DNA of 64,000 bases from Ideonella sp. (GTDB taxonomy: Bacteria > Pseudomonadota > Gammaproteobacteria > Burkholderiales > Burkholderiaceae_C): the NCBI GenBank assembly GCA_015075165.1, contig JABTUY010000001.1, positions 682,001 through 746,000 on the forward strand, written 5' to 3'. Shown here piece after piece: positions 49,212 to 57,971 of the stretch. The translations under genes and the position numbers were made by a program. Below the pieces are notes generated by a model that searched no databases, was not told the DNA's origin, and saw only the letters and a program-made list of their open reading frames with translations. How positions within the stretch are numbered: the first letter of the stretch is position 1; every line of letters starts with the position of its first letter.

Positions 49212-50008
49212 GCGATCGGAAGGACGACGGCAATCGTCGCCGCATCGCACTCGTCACAGGCGGGCGCCGGGGCATCGGCCGCGCGATCGCCTATGCGCTG
49301 GCCGACGAGCAATTCGACCTCGTGATCAACGACCTCGCGCACGACGCGGCGGTCGACGAGACGCTGTCCGGGCTCGAGGCCCGCGGCGCGAAGGCGCGAT
49401 TCGTCGCCGGCGACATCTCTGCGCTCGACGGTCACGAGGCGCTGGTCGAATCCGCCTGGTCGGCCCTCGGCGCGCTGGACTGCCTAGTCAACAACGCCGG
49501 CGTGCAGACCAAGTATCGCGGCGACATGCTCGAGATTCCCCCCGAGAGCTTCGACCGCCTGCTGGACATCAACCTGCGCGGCTCGTTCTTCCTGACGCAG
49601 CGCGTCGCGAAGCGGATGCTCAGCGAGCCCGCCGGCGACGTCACGCGTCCGCGGCGCTCGATCGTCTTTGTCTCGTCGGGCAACGCGGTGATCGCCACCG
49701 CGGCGCAGGCCGACTACTGCATCTCGAAGTCGGGCATCGCGATGATGTCGACCCTGTACGCGCTGCGCCTGGCCGAGCACGGCATCGCGGTCAACGAGGT
49801 GCGCCCGGGCATCATCCGTACAGATATGACGGCCGACGTGTTCGACAAGTACGACGGCTGGGTGAAGAACCGCGGCTTTCCGCTTGCGCGCTGGGGCGAG
49901 CCCGAGGACATCGGCCGCGCGGTGGCGGTGATCGCCAGCGGCAGCCTGCCGTACACCACCGGGCACGCCTTCCACGTCGACGGCGGCATCCACATCCGCC
50001 GCACCTGA
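49208..50008 (+). CDS. SDR-family dehydrogenase/3-ketoacyl reductase-like
   Basis: The 266-residue protein has the SDR cofactor motif TGGRRGIGRA, NNAG (residues about 96-99), SS before the catalytic YCISK and the C-terminal GHAFHVDGGIHI. It is a classical SDR oxidoreductase acting on an alcohol or ketone. As the second gene of the module it may oxidise the 3-hydroxyacyl-CoA produced by the MaoC hydratase. The annotation as fabG-like describes the family only. Confidence 0.92.
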   Translation: MSDRKDDGNRRRIALVTGGRRGIGRAIAYALADEQFDLVINDLAHDAAVDETLSGLEARGAKARFVAGDISALDGHEALVESAWSALGALDCLVNNAGVQTKYRGDMLEIPPESFDRLLDINLRGSFFLTQRVAKRMLSEPAGDVTRPRRSIVFVSSGNAVIATAAQADYCISKSGIAMMSTLYALRLAEHGIAVNEVRPGIIRTDMTADVFDKYDGWVKNRGFPLARWGEPEDIGRAVAVIASGSLPYTTGHAFHVDGGIHIRRT

Positions 50009-50029
50009 ACCGGCGAGCAAGACAAGCAA

Positions 50030-50803
50030 ATGAGCAAGACAATGAAAGACACTGCGGTGGTCACCGGCGCCGCGAGCGGCATCGGCCGTGCGATCGCGAA
50101 GCGGCTGGCCGCCGAGGGCTACGCGCTCGCGCTGTGGGACATCGACGGCGACGGCCTGCGCGCAGTGGCCGCCGAGTGCCGTGAGCGCGGCGTGGCGGTC
50201 GATGCGCAGCGCGTCGACGTCGGCAACCTCGCCGCGGTGCGCAACGCGACGCGCAGCCTCGGCCAGGCCTTCGATGCGGCACCGCTGGTGCTCGTCAACT
50301 GCGCCGGCATCGGCGAGGTGGCATCGATCCTCGACGGCTCGCCCGAAGAGTTCGACGAGACGATGCGCGTCAACGTGCGCGGCACCTACAACTGCTGCCG
50401 CGAGCTGCTTCCGGCGATGACCGAGCAAGGTCGCGGCAACGTCGTCAACATCGCGTCGTGGTTCGGCAAGAGCGGCCGACCGATGTCGCTGGCCTACTGT
50501 GCGTCGAAGTTCGCGTTGATCGGCATGACGCAGTCCATGGCGCTCGATCTGGCCCGCCACGGGATCCGCGTCAACGCGGTCTGTCCGGGCACGATCACCG
50601 ATACGCGGATGCGCGAAGAGGCCGATCGGCAGGCGATCGCCAAGGGTCTGCTGCCGGCGGCCGAGCGCGTGCACCTGATTCCGCTCGGCCGGCTCGGCAC
50701 GCCGGAGGACGTGGCCAACACGGTCGCCTACCTGATCTCGGACCAGGCCTCGTACATGACCGGCCAGTCGATCAACGTGACCGGCGGGCTATGGATGAAC
50801 TGA
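50030..50803 (+). CDS. SDR-family dehydrogenase, second copy
   Basis: The 257-residue protein starts at ATG 50030 (AAGACAAGCAA precedes it; no strong ribosome binding site). It has TGAASGIGRA, NCAG in place of the usual NNAG, and YCASK with ALDLARHGIRVNAVCPGTI. It differs clearly from the neighbouring SDR, so the pair probably oxidises two different intermediates. Both are likely NAD(P)-dependent. A hairpin 17 nt after the stop separates it from the transporter genes. Confidence 0.92.
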   Translation: MSKTMKDTAVVTGAASGIGRAIAKRLAAEGYALALWDIDGDGLRAVAAECRERGVAVDAQRVDVGNLAAVRNATRSLGQAFDAAPLVLVNCAGIGEVASILDGSPEEFDETMRVNVRGTYNCCRELLPAMTEQGRGNVVNIASWFGKSGRPMSLAYCASKFALIGMTQSMALDLARHGIRVNAVCPGTITDTRMREEADRQAIAKGLLPAAERVHLIPLGRLGTPEDVANTVAYLISDQASYMTGQSINVTGGLWMN

Positions 50804-50820
50804 GGCGGGGCCCCATCGCG

Positions 50821-50839
50821 TCGCCCGTTGCTCGGGCGA
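50821..50839. terminator. Hairpin after the SDR genes, possible terminator
   Basis: TCGCCCG (50821-50827) pairs with CGGGCGA (50833-50839) over a 5-nt loop. It lies 17 nt after the second SDR gene and just before the second palindromic operator. There is no T-run, so termination would be weak. It suggests a separate transcription unit for the transporter genes. Confidence 0.45.
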
Positions 50840-50845
50840 GGCCAG

Positions 50846-50859
50846 ACTTGCAAGCAAGT
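50846..50859. promoter_or_regulatory. Second ACTTRC-N2-GYAAGT operator, upstream of livH (module B)
   Basis: ACTTGC-AA-GCAAGT is a perfect palindrome with a 2-nt centre, matching the arms of the site at 48686 (ACTTAC-CT-GTAAGT). It overlaps a weak -35 (TTGCAA, 50848-50853) that is spaced by 17 nt from TCCAAT (50871-50876). It lies 48 nt before the livH start. Confidence 0.55.
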
Positions 50860-50906
50860 ATACAGGTGGATCCAATTCCACCGCTGACATTGAAGGAAGA
50901 CTGAGC

Positions 50907-51761
50907 GTGGCCGAATTGCTGGAGTTCCTGATACGCGGGGCTTTGCTCGGCGTCATGTACGGCCTGCTGGCCTTTCCCGTCAGCCTGCTGTTCGTCACCA
51001 CCGGCTCGGTGGACGTCGCGCTGGGCGCCTATGCGATCCTCGCCGCGGCGGTGATGTACGTCAGCGGCGGCACCCTCGGTGTGGCCTATGCGATCGGCGC
51101 TGCCGTGCTCGCCTCCGCGGTCGTCGGGCTGATCTCGATGCGGCTGAACCGACCAGGATCGGTAGACCACGTGACAGCGGTGCTGGGCACCTTCGGACTC
51201 TCGACCTTCCTGGAGTCGATGGTGCTCACGTTGTTCGGCACCAGCCCGATGGTGCGCCATCCGTTCGACACCTTCTGGAACGTGGCCGGTGTGCGCATCA
51301 GCCCGCAGATGGGCATCAACATCACGGTCAGCGCGATCATCCTGACGGTGCTGTTCTTCGTGCTGCAGCGCACGCCGTTCGGCCGCGCGATGCGCGCCAG
51401 CGCGGTCAATCCGACCGGTGCCGCGCTGAACGGCATTCCGGTGCGCTCCATCTGGTTCTGCACCTACCTGCTGGGCGGGTTGCTCGCCGGCGTCACCGGC
51501 GTGCTCGTGCTCTACACCACCGGCACCGACTACAGCGCAGCCTTCACGTTGACGATCTGGGGCTTCGGTTCGGCGATCATCTTCGGCATGGGCAGCCCGC
51601 TGCGCGGCTTCGCCGGCGGCCTCGTGATCGGCATCGTGCAGGCGCTGTCCGCCGGCTATCTGCCGGGCGCGCTGGCCACCGCGGCGCCGCTGTTCTTCAT
51701 CTTCGTGATCCTGTCGCTGGGGCGGATGAACCGCATCGCGGCCACCGGAGGGCGCGTGTGA
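50907..51761 (+). CDS. livH: LivH-type ABC transporter permease, module B
   Basis: The 284-residue product starts at GTG 50907 (VAELLEFLIRGALLGVMYGLLAFP), with GGAAG about 8 nt upstream. About eight membrane helices are present, with PFGRAMRASAVNPTGAALNG and GMGSPLRGFAGGLVIGIVQALSAGYLP typical of LivH. It shares the plan of the module A permease. The next gene starts within its stop. Confidence 0.92.
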   Translation: MAELLEFLIRGALLGVMYGLLAFPVSLLFVTTGSVDVALGAYAILAAAVMYVSGGTLGVAYAIGAAVLASAVVGLISMRLNRPGSVDHVTAVLGTFGLSTFLESMVLTLFGTSPMVRHPFDTFWNVAGVRISPQMGINITVSAIILTVLFFVLQRTPFGRAMRASAVNPTGAALNGIPVRSIWFCTYLLGGLLAGVTGVLVLYTTGTDYSAAFTLTIWGFGSAIIFGMGSPLRGFAGGLVIGIVQALSAGYLPGALATAAPLFFIFVILSLGRMNRIAATGGRV

Positions 51762-52756
51762 TGGCGGCCTTGTTTCGCCACCGTTTCGCGCCGGCGCTGA
51801 TGGTGCTGGCCATCGCGGCCATCGCGTCGCCGTTCGTGGTGCCGAACGCGTTCCTGGTCGACAACGCGATCATCATCGCGATCTTCTCGCTGCTCGCGCT
51901 CTCGGCTGGCATGGCCTACGGGCAGGCCGGCATCCTGTCGATCGCGCCGGCGGCTTTCGCATCGGTGGGTGCGTTCGCCACCGGCATCGCGACCACGCGC
52001 TACGGGCTGCATCCACTGGCCGGCCTGGCGATCGCGCTGCTGCTGCCGATGGTGGCTGCATACCCGATGGCGCGCGTGATCACGCGGCTGTCGCCGATGC
52101 CGCTGTCGATCGCGACGTTGCTGCTGAGCATGCTGCTCGAGCTGGCGATCCGAGAAGGCGGCAGCTTCACCGGCGGCTACACCGGCCTTTCGGGCGTGCC
52201 GCCGATCGACTTCGCGCCCGGCGCGGCCGGGATGTACGCGCTGGCCTGGGGTGCGGTCATCGTCGTCGTGCTGCTCTACGCGAACCTCACCGATTCGGCG
52301 ATCGGCCGCGCGGTGAAGACTGCGCACCACGATCCGCTTCGCGCCACCGCCGACGGTGTCGACGTCTCGGCGCTGCTGGCGGCGTACTTCGCGCTCTCGG
52401 CCTCGGTGGCGGGTCTCGCAGGTTGGCTGTACGCGCACTACATGAGTTACATCGGCCCCGATTCGCTGACCCTGCACGTTTCGGTCAACGTGCTGCTGAT
52501 GGCGGTGATTGGCGGCGCGTCGACGATGCTCGGGCCGATCCTCGGCGCCGCCTTCCTGACCTCGATCACGCAGTTCCTGCCGGCGCGCGGCACGCAGGGC
52601 ATGTTCTTCGGCAGCGCGCTGATCCTCGTGCTGCTGGTGGCGCCCAACGGCGCCCTCGGCACCGACTGGAAGAAGCTTTTCTCGAAAGGCCGCGGCCGCG
52701 CCGCGCCGAAGCGCACGCCTTCATCAGTGGCGCAGCGAGAGGAGGGCGCGGTATGA
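51761..52756 (+). CDS. livM: LivM-type ABC transporter permease, module B
   Basis: ATG 51761 overlaps the livH stop by 1 nt (TGATG); GTG 51758 is an alternative that adds one residue. The 331-residue product has LivM elements MAYGQAGILSIAPAAFASVGAFATGIATTRYG and GGASTMLGPILGAAFLTSITQFLP. The C-terminus is cytosolic and basic. It overlaps livG by 4 nt. Confidence 0.92.
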   Translation: MAALFRHRFAPALMVLAIAAIASPFVVPNAFLVDNAIIIAIFSLLALSAGMAYGQAGILSIAPAAFASVGAFATGIATTRYGLHPLAGLAIALLLPMVAAYPMARVITRLSPMPLSIATLLLSMLLELAIREGGSFTGGYTGLSGVPPIDFAPGAAGMYALAWGAVIVVVLLYANLTDSAIGRAVKTAHHDPLRATADGVDVSALLAAYFALSASVAGLAGWLYAHYMSYIGPDSLTLHVSVNVLLMAVIGGASTMLGPILGAAFLTSITQFLPARGTQGMFFGSALILVLLVAPNGALGTDWKKLFSKGRGRAAPKRTPSSVAQREEGAV

Positions 52757-53514
52757 CGATCGAAGTGAGCGGCGTCACGGTGCGCTTCGGTGGCGTCGTG
52801 GCGCTGAAGGATGTTTCCATCACGCTCGAGCGCGGCCGCATCCAGGGCGTGATCGGGCCCAACGGGTCGGGCAAGAGCACGTTGTTCAACGCCATCACCG
52901 GCATGGTCAAGCCGACCGCCGGGACCGTGACGGTCGACCAGGTCCCGCTGGACGCGATGCCGCCGCACCGGCGCATCGGGCAAGGTCTGGCGCGTACCTT
53001 CCAGACACCGCGTTTCGATCCCCACATCACCGTACACGAAGCGGTGATGTGCGGCTTCTATCCGGTGCATCGCGCGAACATGCTGACTTCGATGTTCCGC
53101 TTTCCGAAGGCGGCCAACGAGGAAACCGCGTTCCGCGCGCGCTGCGACGAGATCCTGCACGAGATGCGCCTGCACGAGTACCGCGGGTTGCGGATGAGCG
53201 AGCTGCCGATGGGCCGCGTGCGCCTGGTCGAGGTGGCGCGCGCTCTGGCCAACGATCCGAAATACCTGCTGCTCGACGAGCCGGCCGCCGGCCTCGCGCA
53301 GGACGAGCAGCAGATGCTGACCAGCGAAGTGAGGCGACTGGCGCGCAAGGGCGTCGGCGTGCTGCTGGTGGAGCACAACTTCAAGCTCGTGCGCGAGCTC
53401 GTCGAGCGGGTGCTGGTGTTGAAGGAAGGCGCGCGGCTGATCGAAGGCACGCCCGACGTCGTGTCCCGCGATCCTGCGTTCATCGAAGCCTATCTCGGGA
53501 GTGCCGGGAAATGA
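52753..53514 (+). CDS. livG: LivG-type ABC transporter ATPase, module B
   Basis: The start at ATG 52753 overlaps livM. The 253-residue protein has Walker A GPNGSGKST, GLARTFQTPRFD, Walker B YLLLDEPAAGLA and switch LLVEHNFKLV. The signature region is ELPMGRVRLVEVARAL, not LSYGQQRRLE; the module A LivG is also unusual here (ELSLGHLRLLEVARAL). The shared, non-standard signature supports common ancestry of the two transporters. Confidence 0.92.
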   Translation: MTIEVSGVTVRFGGVVALKDVSITLERGRIQGVIGPNGSGKSTLFNAITGMVKPTAGTVTVDQVPLDAMPPHRRIGQGLARTFQTPRFDPHITVHEAVMCGFYPVHRANMLTSMFRFPKAANEETAFRARCDEILHEMRLHEYRGLRMSELPMGRVRLVEVARALANDPKYLLLDEPAAGLAQDEQQMLTSEVRRLARKGVGVLLVEHNFKLVRELVERVLVLKEGARLIEGTPDVVSRDPAFIEAYLGSAGK

Positions 53515-53629
53515 AGCCCCCACGCTCTCACCCGCTCCCTGGCCCCCGCGGAGGCTTCGGCCGCGCGCCGGCACAGCCGGATCCGCGCCGACCCTCGGAC
53601 TGCAACCGCCCCAATCCGGAGACTTCGCG

Positions 53630-54331
53630 ATGATCGCCCAAGGCCGATCGATCGGCGCCCGCTACAGCCGCATCTCGGTGGTCGAAGGCGTGCACCTCGA
53701 CGTGCGCGGCGGCGAGATGCTCGCGGTGCTGGGCGCCAACGGCGCCGGCAAGAGCAGCCTGTTCGGCGCCATCGCCGGCATCGTCAGCGGCACCGGCACG
53801 ATCAACGTCGACGGTGTCGAACTCGGCGGCATGCTCGCCCACAACCGCGCGTCGCACGGCTTGGCCTTCGTGCCGGAAAGGCGCGGCAACGTCTTCTCGA
53901 CGCTTTCGGTGCGAGAGAACGTCGACATCGGACTGCGACTGCTGCCACCCGCCGAGCGCGAGGCCCAGCGCGCAGTGGTGATGGAGCTGTTCCCGATCCT
54001 GAAGACCCGCCAGGACTCGGCGGCCGGCGTGCTGAGCGGGGGCGAGCAGCAGATGCTGGCGATCGCGATGGCGCTCGGCCGCAAGCCCAAGCTGCTGCTG
54101 CTCGACGAGCCGACGCAAGGCCTCGCGCCGATGGTGTTCGACATCCTCGAGCATGCCTTCAACGTCCTGAAGGGCCTCGGCCTTGCACTGCTGCTGGCCG
54201 AGCAGAACCTGCCGTTCGCCGCGCGCGTCGCGGACCGCTACATGGTGCTCTCGCACGGCCAGGTCGTGCGGCAGGGCGACAAGGCCGATCTCGCCCGTCC
54301 CGAAGAACTGGCCGACGCTCTGCTCGGCTGA
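53630..54331 (+). CDS. livF: LivF-type ABC transporter ATPase, module B
   Basis: The start at ATG 53630 has CGGAGA 8-9 nt upstream; the longer frame upstream is Pro/Arg-rich noise. The 233-residue protein has Walker A GANGAGKSS, FVPERRGNVFSTLSVRENVD, signature VLSGGEQQMLAIAMAL, Walker B LLLLDEPTQGLAP and LLLAEQNLPFA. The 115-nt gap before it shows no feature. Confidence 0.93.
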   Translation: MIAQGRSIGARYSRISVVEGVHLDVRGGEMLAVLGANGAGKSSLFGAIAGIVSGTGTINVDGVELGGMLAHNRASHGLAFVPERRGNVFSTLSVRENVDIGLRLLPPAEREAQRAVVMELFPILKTRQDSAAGVLSGGEQQMLAIAMALGRKPKLLLLDEPTQGLAPMVFDILEHAFNVLKGLGLALLLAEQNLPFAARVADRYMVLSHGQVVRQGDKADLARPEELADALLG

Positions 54332-54389
54332 CGCTGATTCGCTTTCCCACTCACCCCTCACTCACCATCATCTGCAAGGAGCAGGAGAC

Positions 54390-55538
54390 ATGAGAACCCC
54401 GAAGTACGCGATACTCGCCGCGGCCCTGGCCGTCGGCCTGGTGTCGGGCAGCGCGTTCGCGCAGGCCAAGATCAAGATCGGCGCGATCTACAGCCTCAGC
54501 GGTCCGGCGGCGCCGTTCGGCGTGCCCGAGCGCGATACCGCCGAGATCCTGGCCGCCAAGTTCAACAAGGAAGGCGGCATCAAGGGCCAGCAGATCGAGC
54601 TCGTGGTCTGCGACGACATGACCAACCCCACCGAGGCCGCGCGCTGCGCGACCAAACTGATCCGCCAGGACGGCGTCGTGGCAATCGTCGGCTCCACCAC
54701 CGGCAGCGGTACGCTGGCACTGGCGCCGATCGCGATGTCCAACAAGGTGCCGGTCGTGGCACCGGTGGGGACCATCCCGGTCACGTCGAAGGAGAACGCG
54801 TTCTGGCCCTGGGTGTTCCGCAGCGCGCCCACCGACACCATCATCATCGGCGCAATCATGGAGCGCGGCGTCTTCAAGCCCAAGCGCCAGACGATCGCGA
54901 TCCTCTACCAGGAAGATGCCTACGGCGAAGCCGGCATGAAGCAGGCGGCTGCGCTGTCGAAGGACAAGAACGTGCAGATCGTCGCTTCGGTGGCAGCGCC
55001 GCTGAACGCCATCGACCTTACCGCCGCGGCCACCAACATCCGCAACGCCAACCCCGACGTCGTGCTGCTGCAGACCTCGGCACCGGCGCTCGGCGCGACC
55101 TTCGTGCGCGCGGCGCGCCAGGTCGGCATCAAGGCACCGATCATCGGTTCGGGCAGCCTGAACCAGCGCCCGTTCATTGATGCCGCCGGCCCCGCCGGCG
55201 ACGGCATCCTGGTGGTCTCGATGGGCAACTGGGACGATCCGTCCGAGAAGCAGAAGGAGCTCGGCAAGATCATCGTCGCGGCCGGCAAGACGCCGAAGGG
55301 CTATGCCGAGCTAATCGGCTCGACCGGCGTGCTCGGTGTCTTCGAAGCGATCCGCCGCACCGACGGTCCGATCACCGGCCAGAAGATCCGCGACCAACTG
55401 GAGACAATCTGCAACTTCGAGAAGACCTATATGGACGGCAAGCTCTGCTACTCGAAGGACCAGCACGAAGGGGTGTTCGAGGACACCTTGATCACGGTCG
55501 AGATCAAGAACGGCAAGTTCCGCACGGTCCGCGACTGA
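54390..55538 (+). CDS. Periplasmic ligand-binding protein of ABC transporter (Liv-type), module B
   Basis: The start at ATG 54390 has AAGGAG and GGAG just upstream. The 382-residue protein has a signal peptide (MRTPKYAILAAALAVGLVSG, cleaved near SAFAQA) and the Peripla_BP_6 pattern IKIGAIYSLSGPAAPFGVPER, GGIKGQQIELVVCDDMTNP, GSTTGSGTLALAP and LYQEDAYGEAG. It has the same plan as the module A receptor. The ligand is unknown. Four Cys in the mature protein may form disulfides. Confidence 0.92.
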   Translation: MRTPKYAILAAALAVGLVSGSAFAQAKIKIGAIYSLSGPAAPFGVPERDTAEILAAKFNKEGGIKGQQIELVVCDDMTNPTEAARCATKLIRQDGVVAIVGSTTGSGTLALAPIAMSNKVPVVAPVGTIPVTSKENAFWPWVFRSAPTDTIIIGAIMERGVFKPKRQTIAILYQEDAYGEAGMKQAAALSKDKNVQIVASVAAPLNAIDLTAAATNIRNANPDVVLLQTSAPALGATFVRAARQVGIKAPIIGSGSLNQRPFIDAAGPAGDGILVVSMGNWDDPSEKQKELGKIIVAAGKTPKGYAELIGSTGVLGVFEAIRRTDGPITGQKIRDQLETICNFEKTYMDGKLCYSKDQHEGVFEDTLITVEIKNGKFRTVRD

Positions 55539-55566
55539 AGCCGAAGTTCAGCCTGCTGATCCCGTG

Positions 55567-57231
55567 ATGCGTGACGATGCGGCGGCGACGCCCTGGCCGG
55601 GCGTGCCGCGCATCGCCAGCGCCGACCAGCGGCTCGACCGCATGCTCGCGCGGCGCGTCGGGCTGACCCCCGACGCGCCGTTCATCCGCTTCGAGCGCGG
55701 CGAGCGCATCAGTTATCGCGACTTCACTGAGCGCGCGTTCGACCTCGCGTTCGCACTCGAGCGACACGGCGTCTGCGCCGGCGAACGCGTGGTCACTCTG
55801 GGCGCCAATTCGATCGACGCAGTGCTGTTGTGGTTCGCGATCGAACTGCTCGGCGCGATCGACTGCCCGGTCAACCCGGCCTTCACCGGCGAACCGCTGC
55901 GTCATGCGGTCGACCTCGTGCAGGCGCGGTGGCTGGTCGCGGCGCCGCAACTGCTGGCACAGCTCGATGCTCTCGACGCGAAGCGCGACGACGACGCACG
56001 CGCGCTGGCCTGGCCGCCCGCGCCGGGCCTGCCTTCGAAGGTGCGCGGCTTGCCGCTGGCGCCGCTGATCGCCATCGCCGGCGAACGCCCGGCCGACTGG
56101 CAGCCGTGCGGTGCCTGCGCATCGGACCTCTGCGCGATCCTGTTCACGTCCGGCACCACCGGGCCGGCGAAGGGCGCGATGGTGACGCACGCCATGGCCT
56201 GCACGACGGCAATGCAGACTGCCGAAGGCCTGCGCATCGGGCCCGGCGACACCGTCTACTGTGCGCATCCGCTGTTCCACATGTCGCCGCGGTTCTGCGC
56301 TTTCTACGCCGCAATGCTGACTGGCGCGCAAGTAACTTTTGATGCACGTTTCGAGGCCGCGCGCTGGCTCGATCGCATTCGCGAGAGCAGCGCCACGCTG
56401 ACCATCGGCCACGGCCCGCTGCTAGAGATGATCTTCGCGCAGCCCCCGCGCGACGACGATGCCGACACGAAGCTGACGCGGATCGGCACCTCGCCGTTCC
56501 CCAAGCACATCGCGGCCGATTTCGAGCGCCGCTTCGGCGTCAAGGGCATCGAGACCTGGGGCATGACCGAGGTCAACATCCCGTGCTGGCACCCGTGGGA
56601 CGAGCCGCTGCGCGCCGGCTCCTGCGGGCGCATCCGCAGCGACGACTACGAGTTCGCGGTGGTCGACCCCGAGAGCGACGAGCCGCTGCCCGCCAGCTCG
56701 GTCGGCGAGTTCGTCGTGCGGCCGCGGCGGCCGTGGATCGTCAGCCCCGGCTACTGGGGCGATGCCGAGGCCACCGCGAAGGCCTGGCGCAACCTCTGGT
56801 TCCACACCGGCGACAGCGGCTACATCGACGCCGACGGCTGGGTCTGGTTCGTCGACCGCCTGGGCGACCGCATCCGGCGGCGCGCCGAGAACATCTCGTC
56901 GTTCGACATCGAGACCGCGGCGCGAGCCGAGCCGCGGGTGCTGGAGGCGGCCGCCGTCGGCGTGCCGTCGGGCTATGCGTCGGACGACGACATCAAGCTC
57001 TGCGTGGTGCCGCGGCCGGACGCCACGCTGGCGCCAGCGGAGCTGCTGGCCTTCCTGGCGCAGCGGCTGCCGCACCACATGGTGCCGCGCTACATCGAGG
57101 TCATGCCGACACTGCCGCGCACGCCGACGCAGAAGGTGCGCAAGGCGCAGCTGCGGGCAGACGGCGTCGGGCCGTCGACCTGGGACCGCAAGGCGGAAGG
57201 GATCTCGTTGCGGGAGCTGGCGGGGTCGTAG
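55567..57231 (+). CDS. Acyl-CoA ligase (AMP-binding), module B
   Basis: ATG 55567 is chosen; GTG 55564 is just upstream. The 554-residue protein has the AMP motif ILFTSGTTGPAKGAMVTH, TWGMTEVNIP, WFHTGDSGYIDADGWVWFVDRLGDRIRRRAENIS and the C-terminal PTQKVRKAQLR. It is a paralogue of the ligase at 36755. It activates the imported carboxylate to the CoA thioester. It is the last + strand gene before a convergent TetR gene 4 nt away. Confidence 0.93.
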   Translation: MRDDAAATPWPGVPRIASADQRLDRMLARRVGLTPDAPFIRFERGERISYRDFTERAFDLAFALERHGVCAGERVVTLGANSIDAVLLWFAIELLGAIDCPVNPAFTGEPLRHAVDLVQARWLVAAPQLLAQLDALDAKRDDDARALAWPPAPGLPSKVRGLPLAPLIAIAGERPADWQPCGACASDLCAILFTSGTTGPAKGAMVTHAMACTTAMQTAEGLRIGPGDTVYCAHPLFHMSPRFCAFYAAMLTGAQVTFDARFEAARWLDRIRESSATLTIGHGPLLEMIFAQPPRDDDADTKLTRIGTSPFPKHIAADFERRFGVKGIETWGMTEVNIPCWHPWDEPLRAGSCGRIRSDDYEFAVVDPESDEPLPASSVGEFVVRPRRPWIVSPGYWGDAEATAKAWRNLWFHTGDSGYIDADGWVWFVDRLGDRIRRRAENISSFDIETAARAEPRVLEAAAVGVPSGYASDDDIKLCVVPRPDATLAPAELLAFLAQRLPHHMVPRYIEVMPTLPRTPTQKVRKAQLRADGVGPSTWDRKAEGISLRELAGS

Positions 57232-57235
57232 AAGC

Positions 57236-57886
57236 TCAGCGCTTTTTCGCCGGCTTTGCCTTCGTGGCGTCGCTGCCCCACGAGCCTTCGATCGCGTCGA
57301 GCGTCGATTCCCAAAGGCCGACCAGGCGCGTGAACTTTCCGGTGTCCCGCGTCACCAGCCCCTGGTAGTGCAGCACGGTGGCGATCAGGATCGTGACGCG
57401 CTCCTGCGGTGTGTCGGCACGCAGCTCGCCGGACTGCACCGCGGCCTTCACCGCGATGCGCGTCAGCAGTTCGAACTCCATCGTCACCGCCTGCAGCCGG
57501 TTGCGCATGGCATCGTTCAGCGCGTCGCTGTCCGACCGCAGCCGCGTCATCAGGCTCCACGGGTGGCCGGCATCGGCGCCCGGGTTGTAGCGCTTATAGC
57601 GCGCGCGGGCCATCTCGATGATCGCGCGCGACTTTTCGCGCAGCGACATCGTGGCATCGGTCAGTACGTCGCGGTAGGCATCCATCGTACGCGTGGCGTA
57701 CTCGTCCAGCACTTCCTCGACCAGGCCTTCCTTGCTGCCGAAGTGGTAGTGCAGGTTGGCGCGCGTGGTGCTCAGCACTTCGGCAATCTGCCGGAAGTTC
57801 AGACCGCGATAACCGTGCTTGACGATGATCTCCTCCGCGATCTGCTTGATCTGCTCCCTCATGGAATTGTCTGTGCGGTGGTCCAT
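57236..57886 (-). CDS. TetR-family transcriptional regulator, module B
   Basis: The start at ATG 57886 (MDHRTDNSMREQIK) is chosen; ATG 57940 and ATG 57862 are alternatives. The 216-residue protein has the HTH AEEIIVKHGYRGLNFRQIAEVLSTTRANLHYHFGSKEGLVEE. It lies in the middle of module B and is the best candidate for binding the ACTTRC-N2-GYAAGT palindromes, although this is inference. It converges with the ligase gene and may be read from the same - strand unit as the DapA-like gene. Confidence 0.9.
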   Translation of the reverse strand: MDHRTDNSMREQIKQIAEEIIVKHGYRGLNFRQIAEVLSTTRANLHYHFGSKEGLVEEVLDEYATRTMDAYRDVLTDATMSLREKSRAIIEMARARYKRYNPGADAGHPWSLMTRLRSDSDALNDAMRNRLQAVTMEFELLTRIAVKAAVQSGELRADTPQERVTILIATVLHYQGLVTRDTGKFTRLVGLWESTLDAIEGSWGSDATKAKPAKKR

Positions 57887-57971
57887 CGGCGCCGTGTCGG
57901 TTGAGCGTGGCGGCAATGCTAGTACACCGCGCCGGTCCACCGCGCTCGTTCTCCCGGTGGCGGTGCCGGCG

